NCBI GenBank assembly: GCA_013398615.1
Contig: VZSR01000520.1
Coordinates: 24,458,215 to 24,522,214, forward strand
From: Brachypodius melanocephalos
Taxonomy: Eukaryota; Chordata; Aves; Passeriformes; Pycnonotidae
Reading direction: 5' to 3'
DNA: 64,000 nucleotides
A program made the translations under genes and the position numbers. Under the pieces are notes generated by a model that was not told the DNA's origin, did not search any database, and saw only the letters and a list, made by a program, of their open reading frames with translations. Of this stretch, positions 25,941-36,965 are shown piece by piece; the first letter of the stretch is position 1; the number at the start of each line of letters is the position of its first letter.

Positions 25941-26235
25941 GAGTCATAGAACATCCTGAGTTGGAAGGGATCCATGAGGATCATTGAGTCCCACTCCTGG
26001 CCCTGTATCAAACCATCACCAAGAGTCACACCATGTGCCTGAGTATCATCCAAACATTTAACTGTGTCTGGCTTGGTGCTGTAACCACTTCCCTGGGGAG
26101 CCTCTTCCAGTGCCCAGTCACTCTCTGGATGAAGAATTTTTCCTGAAACCTCTCCTGACACAGTGTCATGCCATTTCCTCAGGTCCTACAGATCAGTGTC
26201 TGCCCCTTCATTTCCCCTCATGAGGAATCATATGC
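25941..26235 (-). repeat. CR1 LINE 3'-end fragment
   Basis: The + strand reads as the reverse complement of a bird CR1 tail. It starts with a decayed TCATAGAA octamer, then runs through GTTGGAAGGGATCC, GATCATTGAGTCC, CACCATGTGCCTGAG, ACCACTTCCCTGGGGAGCC and GCCATTTCCTCAGGTCC. The element's 3' end is therefore at the low coordinate. About 20 bp appear deleted near 26187 relative to the usual family pattern. CR1 copies are nearly all 5'-truncated, as here. The open frame across 25913-26161 is an accident of this repeat. Confidence 0.9.
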
Positions 26236-26239
26236 TTTT

Positions 26240-27740
26240 TCAGATATATGCTGAGAAGATTCTGTTATAAATAACTTTTAAAAGTTTTGTAATCAACTTC
26301 CATGCAAGCTAGATGAGCTCTGTTTGACATGAAAAACTGTGTACTATGAATACTTTGGAGAGAGTTGATGATTTCAGCTTCTGATTTATAATACATGGAT
26401 GAGTGCACTGTAAATGGACTGGTAATTCTCTGTACCTTCTGTTTGGCTTGGCTGAACTGACTGAGCCCTTTTGATGGACATCAGTGAATTCTCAGCATTA
26501 TTTTGTCAGAACACAAGTTGATGCCCATGACCTTGGCCTGGCTTTTTTCCTGGATGATTACATTGCATTCAATGACTCTGCACTGTGGTTAGAGAAGTGG
26601 TTTTCCCTATTGTTTTGTTTACAAAAATGTAAATTTGGGGTGGATTTTTTTACATATAATATTATTTAACCTTGCCCTGAGGATACTGAGATCACACAGC
26701 AAAGAAGAAGCTGACAGCAATCATTGCCTTCACTCATCTGACTGAGCTCTGAAAAGCAGGGTACAGTGAGTCAGAACTCAAAGCTACTTCATGAAAATCT
26801 TTAAAATATTAGAGTGGCTAAGTTGCCCTAATAAGTTCTTTCTAAAGTGACACTGAATTTTACTATGCTGTGTTCTGCCAGCTGTCGACACATGGAATGC
26901 ATAGTTTGAATCCTTGGGTATCCTTATCTGAATTTTTTTTTTCTGTACTGATAGAGCAAAATATGTTTGTAGGAACGGAAGAAAAAGGCATAGGAAAAAA
27001 GTAGATGTCTGAAACTGATTGAATGCGTGCTTCAGGGAATACTCTGGATAAATTGTTTAAGAATGGTTTTCTTTAAGAAAATAGTAATGATAAGAAACTG
27101 ACTTCAAATCTGAATAGGTCACAAGTGAAATGAGTTTGGTGGTCTTACCTAATCCCTTTGGATATTTTTCCATGTTACAGTCTCCATATACAGTGTGATA
27201 TAACTTGTAATTTCTGTTTGACTTCAGTCAGTAGTCTTAGGAGTGAAATTACAGGTTGTTTCATGTCAGAGCTGAGGTGAAGAGACAAACAGATTGTGAG
27301 AATACCTTCTTCCAACAGATTGTTTCTATACCAAGACAGTGTTACAAAATAGTAATTTTCAAACATCCTCAATTCACGTTCATATAAAATAGATAATTGT
27401 TCTAAGATTAGGCTAATTTAAGTGCACTTACCTTTAAGTAGCCATTGTGCAAGTTAAATCTGCTTAAGAAGTAAGATGTTATGTTCACTATGCACTCTGC
27501 AGTCTCATTTCAGTTTGTTTTCAACAATGCCGTTTTCTTTGGGCACCTGTACCAGCATTGTCCCTTGTCCTTTGTCTATGGTAGATTTCTAAAGTCATAC
27601 TGGTCACATTATCCTTGGGAAGCTCAGAAATGAAATATCATGTAAACATGTATATATTTTTTTCATAATTTGCATCAGTGATCATACATGGAAGTTTAAT
27701 TTGCCTTGAAATTCTAGTGATATAGGTAATTTAAAAACTT
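26240..27740. other. Intronic sequence between CR1 and SINE
   Basis: No gene or clear repeat. Weak MIR-like words near 26670-26720 are too few to call. Confidence 0.7.
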
Positions 27741-27877
27741 AGACCTATAGAGGTAGAGCAAGTTGCTCATAACACCAAGGCTGTGGGTTCCATCCCTGTA
27801 TGGGCCATCCACTTAAGAGCTGGACTTGGTGATCCTTGTGGGTTCCTTCCCAAAGAATATTGTGTGATCTGTGTGCA
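27741..27877 (+). repeat. tRNA-Ile/CR1 hybrid SINE (TguSINE1-like)
   Basis: The left half is a tRNA-Ile relic: CATAACACCAAGG (anticodon-arm region), GTGGGTTCCATCCC (degenerate B box/T arm) and TATGGGCCA (3' acceptor end). The right half is a CR1 tail: AGAGCTGGACTTGGTGATCC, TTGTGGGTTCC, then decayed ATTCTGTG-type octamers ending near 27877. This chimera is the structure of TguSINE1, described from zebra finch, whose CR1-like tail is thought to recruit CR1 machinery. The 5' A-box part is partly deleted (27741-27760), so it is neither a functional tRNA nor a full-length SINE. It is the best lineage marker here and points to a songbird. Confidence 0.85.
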
Positions 27878-27889
27878 TGGTGAGAAAAT

Positions 27890-28215
27890 ATCAGCTGGCA
27901 TCCTAATACTGGAACATGATCTGCTGTTGGCACGGGGCAGTGATGCAGTGTTAGGCCCCTCTCCTCACCCCAGCCCTGACACTCAACCCCAGGCAGGCTG
28001 CGGGGACAGCAAGGCGCCTGGCATTGGAAGCCTTCCTGTTGCTGCTGCTCTCCATCACCCTGGCTGGGCTGGAAAACAAGTAGAGGACATGGCCCTTGGC
28101 AGCCTCCCGTGCTTCCATGCTGGCATCTCAGCTGCCGCACATTCCAACACGGGAGACCTGGCAGATGCGTGTGACAATGTATCGCTAAGCTCTTACGGGC
28201 TGGTGAAATTGCGTA
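27890..28215. other. GC/CpG-rich block, unidentified
   Basis: Directly after the SINE comes about 300 bp with clearly higher GC and many CpGs (for example near 27937, 28003, 28013, 28110, 28137, 28150, 28167, 28184, 28198, 28211) in otherwise CpG-poor intron. Long open frames exist on both strands (27783-28322 plus, 27745-28236 minus). Neither resembles a known protein, and the plus frame starts inside the SINE. It could be an unrecognised repeat, a retrocopy fragment, an unannotated noncoding exon or a small CpG-rich regulatory element. Confidence 0.5.
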
Positions 28216-31097
28216 AATGTGTTTTGGAAACCACAAGTCAGTTTTGTGCTTTGTTGACGTTTTATTTTGTTAAATCTAAAGAAGAGGTTGAGGCTTTATT
28301 TTTCATTTTCTTTATTCTGTAAGCCTCTGTTGAGACTGGAAAACCATAAATGTTTCTGTGATTTGCCTATGGAAAAATATGAAAGGAAAAATATTATTTC
28401 ATGATATGTTGGGAACGTTATGTTGTCTGTTAGGACATTCATGAGGTATAAAAAAAAAGCAGCAAAAATTATACTTTTTAGTTCTCACATTTTTTAAAAT
28501 TGTTAACTGCATAATTGAATTCTGTTACAAAATCAGGAATACACAAAATTTCGAAAACAAAACAAAGCAACAGAAATATGGGTCACGCTATAAATTTCTA
28601 TTTCTTTTTTTGTCACCAACTTCTCCCTCCAAAATATTGCAAGGATAATTGTGTCACTAAATTGCAAATCAAAATGCAAGCAGTAAGTGAAAAAAATCCA
28701 AAGTTGTCATACAGGATTTTTGCTGTGCAGTCTGTGTGTTAATCAATAAGCAAATCCTGAATGCAGCCAGATAATTATTTATCTTTGAAAATATATATCA
28801 TGTTCCCATTATTTATTTAAGCCCTGCTGGTAACAGTCTGGGGGAGGTTTTTGGAATTTGATTCTAGTTACCTTATGTTGAGATGACTGGTTTCGATACC
28901 CCGGATGACCAGGTTTAGTTATTCCTGCTTTAAGATGCATGTGGATTTTCACACTTACATTTTGTTAGGGGTGTTCTGTCTTACTTATTCAGTGCCATTA
29001 TTTATTTGTTTCTGGTGAATTCAGGTAGTGGTTTTCAAGGTGTTTTTCAATTCTTGAGAGATCTGTGGGGCATTTAACCTACATTAGACCTGAGGGGTCT
29101 GAGGGTTCTTCAACAAACAAAGAATTTCCAGATACTTTCCTTTAGGATGTGTCAAGGGCAATACAGACAAAAGAGTCATGTCTCCTTTAACAGCTTGATA
29201 AGTATCTCAGGATATTCTGCAAGATTCAGTACTGTTTCTACAGTGTACTCTATTCCCATTCAGCATAATATGGCTCAATATACTGTATGTGACAATGGTG
29301 AAGACTTATCTTTGCCCTGAGGGCTAAGTGCTATAACACTTCTCAAGTGATAGGCTTGATAGAAGTGACAATTCAGAGGCAATGATCTGCTAAAAAGTCA
29401 CATTAAATATGTGTGAGAATTAAAAATATAGGTCTGTGTTTATCTTGACTTTTATTTTAAAAGTTTCAAAGCCCTATTTATTTCCAGCATAGAAATCCCT
29501 TGTAAGGTAAACTAAATCATTCTTGTATTGACCATTTTTTCATGTAGTTCTATTGAGGCTCCTTCCCAACTGAGTTCCTTATTGAATTGTATTTCTATGA
29601 GGGTATTGTAGGTTAGCAGCACATTTTTATGATACACAAAAGAAATGCCTGCTGAATTTCCAATGTCTTGCATATTGTTCCCTATAGAAGCAGCATCTCT
29701 GAAATATGGAATAAATCAAAACAGAAACAGCTGGCTCTTTGCTTACTGCTGTTATTCTTCTTTAAGTTTATATTTCCTAAAATAACTTCTCCTGCCTAAC
29801 TTTCTTAGTAGACTGATTTATAACAAACCCATTCTTTCTAGAAATCTTAGACATTTTCAGCTATGGTGTCTCATAGATAGGGAAAAAATGTAATTAAGTG
29901 CTAAACATATAAAAATACTCTTTGTATACAAACACACAGTGTTGTCTGCACACTCATAAACTCTGTGCCCAAAATCAAATATCTGATAATACATAGTCCT
30001 GGGTAAACCTATAAAAAGGTTAGAAATTAGTGTGATGTGGTAGCAGCTGTTGTTCAACTACTTTTAAATATTGTTTAGAAGTGGCTAACCCTAGGATCAG
30101 TGTCCAGTAGTTTCCCTGGAGAATGTAGCATAGTGCAGGTGAAGTTCATAGTTTGTATTGCTGCAGCCAAATAGGAGCATCTCCATTAGTAAGAACTTCT
30201 TTCTTAATGACTGTAGCCCCGTGTCAAGGTAATTACTTAGAATGGAGCACATGTATTTAACTGGATTTTCTTACTCTGAAACCGATTGGGATGCCAAGCT
30301 GTTTGCTGTTTAGGCAAGAATAAGGCCTGCAAGCATGGGCATTCTCTTCTTGTGGTACATCCTCACACCTCGCGGATTTTTATCAAGAAATATGGCACGA
30401 TGGTTATCCATTGATGCAAAGTGGTAACTAGTTCAAATTGTCCAAGACTCCCCCCCACTGGTTCAATTGCAATGTCATAAGAGCATAATAGGTCCCATTC
30501 TTCTGCTCACAGATGAGGTGGGGATCAGACAATTTAAATTCATTCTGCTTATGACCTACGGTGTAGGAGGGTTTGTAGGTGCACTTCTTGGGCTGGAGTG
30601 TCAGTTTCCTTAGCATCCCATTAGATCTAGTATTGGAATTATTTTTAATTCTAATTTTAGCATTTAGGGATAGTTTGACAGTAGGACAGCCTTCAAAACT
30701 CTAGAAATAAAAGAGTCTAACACAAGTGAATTGGAAGAATGCAGGACTATGGGCCAAAGGGGCATAGATGAGAACAGGAAAAGAAAGTGAAGAAATGGAA
30801 GTGTGGATTACTGCTGTTTAATAAGGTTTTCTGTGGTTTGTACACATGTATATTGTACTCACATTCAAGTAAAAAACCCTACACAGATCATAGCAGTAAT
30901 ATGCCTTCTCCCTTCCTCCCCTAAGGCTAGACCTACAAGATCTAGAATTTACTTCTCCACTCATGACCTTTCATAGCTATCAGGTATAAATGATTTTCTT
31001 TCACTTATGTCCAGGCTACATTTGAAGGTCCTGTAGGTTTCCAGCAAGAATTATCTGTAGAGAAACCTGCACTATTTCTAAGTCACTTCTACACAAT

Positions 31098-31110
31098 AAA
31101 AAAAAAAAAA
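31098..31110 (+). repeat. Poly-A tract (13 A)
   Basis: Simple A run. No SINE or LINE body was recognised upstream. Confidence 0.9.
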
Positions 31111-33180
31111 TCTGTACAATCGTTTTTTATGTGAAAACCTTATTCTTCATTTAAAGCAACCTTTAGTTTGCACAGCCTTTGCTGCATTTTTACAAATGAG
31201 AAGTGTGCATTTCTTTCAAGTATTTTTAATTCTAAGTAAGAAGCTGCTAATGCTGTAATGTTATTATAGTAGTCCTTATAGTCTTGTCAGTACATACACT
31301 CGCTTTTCCCAAGCTGCATCTGTAAAATAATGAAGGTAACCACTGGTGAATTAAATACCTTTTTTGTCATGGAGGATCATTGGATTGAATTCTCCAGAGG
31401 TTTAAAGTACATGGTAGTAGCAATGAGATCAAGAAAAATCAAGTCACTGGATACAGAATATATATTAATGCATTCTACAAATGCAGTATAGGAAAGAGAT
31501 TAATTTTAGTGCCTTGGTAATTTAGTAACTTTCATTCCTGGTTGGAATTTAGTTTAAATGAATTAAGCAAATTGTTCTGGACAGTTAGTTATAATGGATA
31601 CTATAATATTGCACCAAAAGCAAGTAAGACAGTGAAATAGATAGTCCTGTGGTACTCTGTACAGTTTCTTGTTATGAAAGGATGTGTACTGTATCCTACA
31701 CCTTCCAGAAATGAAACAAACTTAACTTTGATTCTAAAATCAAAGGGAGTGGAAGGAGTAAAGCCCAGGCTAAGTTTTTAGTTCAAGGAGTAGTGTAAAA
31801 TCATCTTCATTTGGAGTTCTTATGAGGCTTTTAAAGTAACTTTACTTGTCCTCCATCTTACCTGTAGCCCATCTGTTCACACCTCTTGCCCTTTTGACTC
31901 TTGTTGCTTTCTTGTGATGTTGCAGTTAGAAGATGAAATCTCACTGGGCACTTCCACTCCTGAGGAACTTCCCCCTCCTACCTGGCCCAGCATCCTCTAT
32001 CAGAACTCACTTTTCAGAGAAATTCTTATTACTTCACTCAGAGGTTTGCTTAATACACATTTCAGGACTATTATGCAGGAAGGAAATTGCGTGAAAATAA
32101 TTATGTGTATTCAGATTTTTCATCATATGGTGGTTAGTAGCTGACAAAAAATTTCTTCTTTAGTATTAGTGTCTGCAAAAGTGTGTTGGAAAAGTAGTCA
32201 TGTTCTGCATACTGTGTAAAGCACTTTGAAAGGATTAAAAAATGCTTAAAGCCTAACATATTTCGGCAGAATCTGACTCATCAGAAAGATGATGCATTTC
32301 TTTATTAACCATCCTCTGACTTAAAGCAGTGAAAATCAAAACGTGGCAAAGTGAAAGACCGTCTTTTAATATAATTGAAGGCAGGTTTATGTCTCTGTAA
32401 GTGGCATAATTGTGACAGGTGCAATTACCACATAGTAGGTCTTCACTCAGGAGCTTGACAGATTGGGGAACAAAAATACTCTCCTGCCCCAACAGAGGGC
32501 AACAGGGAATCTCTAGGCTAATGTGCCTTGTCCTCAGTGGTTTCAGAGACATCTGATAGCATCTGAACTGAAAGACAGAAAAACTCAGTAAACTTCCGTA
32601 TTTCATGAATATTTTCTTCCACTTGCTCATTTTTTTTTCTGTCACTGAATCCAAAGAACCTATAATTGAATCAACAGTGCTGCTACCTCAGAATGCAGCT
32701 GAAGTAGCTGGAGTCTCTACATCTTTAAGTCAGGTCTTCAAGCCCTGGCAAACTCAGGACCCTTGCACAAAAACCAGTGATGCAGACTCTGTGTAAAATT
32801 GCACACATGTTGCAATTGTAGTGCATCAAGAATGTAAGCACAATTTTGTGTGATCCAACTCACCACTACCTTGTCTATGAGCGCTAAAATTGATTTCATG
32901 GGGAAGTGATGAGTCCTGGGTCTTTGTTTATCTTGGGAGAGTCGAAAATGCAACTTTTTTAGTATGAAGGGGAATGGGTGTTATAGTCCGTGGACTGGCT
33001 GTAAAAATGTCTTTATACATGTGTAGATGAGGAAATATTTTTCTTTCTTTTGTAGCATTTTGGTAATCACCTGGCCAATCATCTTCTACAGCTTTTTACT
33101 GTAGCTGTAGGAAAACAGGATGTGGCTGTTTGGTACAAAGGATTCTTTTTCATCACATACAGATTAAAAGCACATCTAAA

Positions 33181-33298
33181 ATCATAGAATCATAAACTGT
33201 GCTCATTTTGGAAGGGACTCATCAGGATGGATCATTGAGTCCAAATCCTGGCCCTGCACAGGACACCCCAAGTCTCACACCATGTGCCTGAGAGCTAT
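33181..33298 (-). repeat. Short CR1 LINE 3'-end fragment
   Basis: ATCATAGAATCATA marks the reverse-complemented CR1 terminal octamers. It is followed by GGAAGGGACTC, GATCATTGAGTCC, CTGGCCCTGCACAGG and CACCATGTGCCTGAGAGC, matching the same subfamily and orientation as the copy at 25.9 kb. Only about 120 bp of the tail is present; unrelated sequence follows. Confidence 0.88.
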
Positions 33299-35336
33299 AA
33301 AATACTCCTGTCTTCAGATTACCTTGGTCCAGTACAGTGAATTTTCTCACAGCATTATCTCTGTTAAAATTTTAAAGCAATTCCAGCATTGTCAGTGGAA
33401 ATAAGATTAAAGACAAACTGGAAATGCAGAGATTTCTTCCCTCCATCTGAGTCTGTAGGGATTTATTCACTTCCCAGCTTGTCTTTGTAGGTTCAAAAGG
33501 TCACCCCTGTAAGGTATGTATTTAGGTGATTGTTAAATATGAGTCTAACATGTAAAAAGAAAGATCCACACAGAGCATGTGGAATGGAATCCAGAAATAC
33601 CGGTCTACTCCATCTGAGCTAGATAATATTGTCTGCCACAGTGTAATACTATTAAGATTAGTATGCCACAAAAAACAGAGCAATAATTCATTTTGCACAA
33701 GTGCAGGTTTATCCTATACAGAAGAGGGCAGTGGAATTTGTAGGTGAAATTGAACTAAATAAAGTAAAAGTTATCATTGTCATAATGTGATTGAAACATT
33801 ACATTTGCATAGAGGAGAACTTGAAAACTCCTCAGGATGTAAACAACTTCAGACTTCAACATAATTTGTATACTGTAGAAGCTTTGTCCTGTGTTGAGGC
33901 TACAAAAAGTTGGAGATGATCATAAGACAGAACTGCTGGAAGTATTTGGGTCCTTCTCTGTTACAGCACTGCTCTCACCATAGATGCTATAATGAAGGCT
34001 TATAGAAATGACTCATTAAATTGTGACAGTTTCCTGTATCTTGCAGTTAAGGAAAATAGATGGAGAAATAATCTGGGGATGCCAAATGAAGAGATCATTT
34101 CTTTGTTTCAGTACCACTTCACCCCAGCTGGAGAAAGTTCATGAAGAGCTCTGTCTTAAGGGTGTGTTGAAAGACATGTTGCTTCAGACAACATTAGACT
34201 CAGCTATGTCTCTTTTGAAAAAAATATCCTGCTTTTTTCTTCTTTAAAATATGAATACAGGCTGTGAGTATGAAGAGTTGCATTGATTAGTTTTGTGGAT
34301 TTGTATCTGGCATCTTTGAGGTGAAAAGTTTTGTGTGGCAGCATCTATGTACAGACTTCTTTTGAACAGGAGGTATTGTTATTTTTAATGGGAGGTTTTA
34401 AGTGTCTTAGGGGTTTAAAATTATTTTTCAACTATTTTGGAAATCTTTAATGGGTGATTCTTTTAAATTTTAGATGCTGATTTTGAAAGAAAACAGTAAA
34501 TCCTTTGTGAATACAAATGTTTTTCTTATAAGAGAAGTTTCTATAACAAAAATACTTATAGCAAGATTAGAATTCGAGGAGCTTAGTTTTGAGTTTTGCT
34601 TTAAAAAAGTTTTGGTTAAAATTTGAAAGAATAAATTCCCATTTCTTTAAATGGTAAAAATTCTGGTCAGTCAAAGAGAATTGATTTCTGTTCATTTTCT
34701 GGTTCTCTTTTTTAAAGGTGTTTCCATATTCCGTTACTGAGGAGCTTTATAGCTTAGGCAGCATCCCCTTCTTGCTAACCAAGCTATAAAATTATCTCCA
34801 TGCTTTCAAGGGAAAAATTCAAAACAAAACTTGAGAGTTAATAATCTCTCACTTCTAATATTCTTATCTCAAAAGAGAAAACACTAAAGAGTTTTTAAGG
34901 TATGGGTCCTGGTAAAGCAATGTTAATTTCACAAAAGCCTTATATAGTTTATAGGGATGGAAAAATCAAACATAGACAAACAAAATTATTCAGTGCTGGC
35001 AGAGCAAAGAGTGAAGTGCTGAAGAGTAAGTGGCAGTTGAAAAATTCCTGCCATCCCCAAAATGTTGGGTGTGGGTGAATTCCTACAACAACTCGGGACT
35101 CTTTTTCTAGTGTCCAGGTGGAAATAGAAACTTCAATATTTAATCCTGCATCTTCATAAGTGGTAGTAAGAATTGACAAAGTCCTGCCAAAAGTACAGTA
35201 ATATATCTTCTTTGAATAATGAATAGGAACACGGAGGAGTAGGGATGGTGAATTCTATTCATTCTCACAAGCTTCAAAACAAAGAATCAGGAGAAAAGAA
35301 TTTGAAGGAAAAGTTTTTTAAACCTTAGCTCATTAC

Positions 35337-35353
35337 TTTTTTTTTTTTTTTTT
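35337..35353 (+). repeat. Poly-T tract (17 T)
   Basis: Simple T run; no element body recognised next to it. Confidence 0.95.
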
Positions 35354-36141
35354 GGTGGCAACTATATTTGTCATTCAATAAGTACCTTTTCTCAGGTAGA
35401 AGTGGCTTTTATGATATTTTGTAAATTACTAATGTTGCAAACTTTATTGTAGCAGGAATGCATTGTGTTGCTGCGGCACTGCTGAGTTTTAAGTGTTGCT
35501 GTGCACCTCTCCAGAGGTTTTACTCCTTTGGCCTTCAGTTTTATACTTGGTGCACACGAGGTACGAGCAGCCTATTGATGCTCACCTTATCACAGTGTGC
35601 TGCTACAGTATAAACTAGCTAAGAGGCTTGCCAGACCAGTCTGCATAGGCTGATATTAAGTCTTCCATTAAGTGAGACAGACTGGATTACTGATTTTGGA
35701 ATTGATGATGGATGAAGAAGCCACAGAGAGATGACATTGCTTTAAATTTGTAATGCTGAGATTAGGGAGGTTTTTCTCTGTAATGTTATAGTAATGGGCA
35801 TTTCTCAAAGACAGAAGGAAGAAAAGATTAAATTTAGTGCCTACATGTTGAGGGACGTGGAAAGGAAGAAATAACCACAGCTGAAGTTCAAATTAAGGTT
35901 TCAGAAAGTGCTAAATACATTGGGAAAAAAAACGGAAAGCTTCTTCACCTCAAATTCATCACCAAGGACAGAAGGATGGTTTTATAATTGAGAGTGTCGA
36001 CTCTGCAGTACCTGTCACTTTATCTGTCTACAATATGCCATACACATTTATAGTGATGTATAAGTAATAATAATAATTTTGTGCTTGAAGCAAAAGATAT
36101 GGATTTAGGCAATCCTTTTCATCCCCATCTTTGACACAAAT

Positions 36142-36245
36142 TTCTTGTGTGGCCCATAGACAAGTCAAGTTTCTACACCTTCTATGCTTTGCAAAATGGG
36201 AATAATTCTGGGTTTTTTTTGAGGAATGTTGAAAGACTATAACAA
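36142..36245 (+). repeat. Possible MIR-family SINE relic
   Basis: TTGTGTGGCCCATAGACAAGTC, CTTTGCAAAATGGGAATAATTC and GAGGAATGTTGAAAG follow the order of the MIR core (GTGTGACCTTGGGCAAGTC-like, AAAATGGGGATAAT-like, GAGGATTAAATG-like). Similarity is patchy, so this call is weak. Confidence 0.4.
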
Positions 36246-36595
36246 TATTGGCAGTTTGTCCTGAGAGCCTGAGCTAAAGACACATCAACATTTTATTTGC
36301 TTCCAGTTCTTCCCAGGGAGAGACTTCCATTTCTAAAACTTCCACCAGGTGCTGACTCTTACATAGGGCCTGCAGTTAATGACCAAAGGCCCAGCCTTGT
36401 CCTGTTAACATATTTTTTACTCACATGAAAGTTCTAACTGAAGGTTCAAAAAGTAGGTGTTGTATAACAGATTACGGGGATGCGGAGGACATCTGTCCCA
36501 CTCAATGAACAGGCCTTGGAACAGATGTCTCAAATTTCTTCAAATCCAGAACATGCTGTCCATTTTTCTGCAATAAACAGAATTTTTCCTCTCTG

Positions 36596-36965
36596 TCACC
36601 GAGCACCTAAGTATTATCTTTAATGCGTAAAATATGTAAATTCTTAAAACATCATTTTGCTCTTTAGTGAGTTTAGATATTACAAAACGGTTTAATTATA
36701 AAAACAGACAGACCTAGTCCTGGGACCTGTGCAGCTAGAAATAAATGTGCAATCAAAACTGCAATTACCTGCAGGATTTAGTGTAAACAGATCAGCAATC
36801 ACATAACAAACACAGGCTAGTTTGCATTCTGATATGAATACAGTTAGATCCAAAGCAATTTTCCTTTATTTATCTTAGCTGCTCAGCATAAATAAAGCAA
36901 GGGCATTGAAGCAATTAGCATAATTAGAGTATCGTGGTCAGGCCCTGTGTGATTTCTAGAGACGT
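36596..36965. promoter_or_regulatory. Candidate conserved enhancer, homeodomain-rich
   Basis: An AT-rich but non-repetitive block with clustered homeodomain-type words, notably CAATTAGCATAATTAG at 36912-36927 and TTTAATTATAAA near 36689. It also carries GCAATTACCTGCAGG and TGCTCAGCATAAATAAAG. The texture resembles vertebrate developmental enhancers; this is inference. Confidence 0.35.

Larger units (their letters stand above)
28330..36140. other. Intronic sequence, no gene seen
   Basis: Apart from the CR1 tail at 33.2 kb and homopolymers at 31098 and 35337, nothing recognisable. The minus-strand 133-codon frame (32253-32654) has no known domain. The 35440-35670 stretch is complex and repeat-free and may be constrained. 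Confidence 0.7.

Noticed and set aside
25913..26161. 82-codon minus-strand open frame
   Set aside because: Entirely CR1-derived.
27741..27815. tRNA-Ile gene
   Set aside because: The 5' half (A box region) is deleted, the B box is degenerate and a CR1 tail follows: it is a SINE head.
27783..28322. 179-codon open frame on the + strand, with a 163-codon frame opposite
   Set aside because: It begins inside the SINE, has no recognisable domain, and its length is explained by the GC-rich block where stops are rare.
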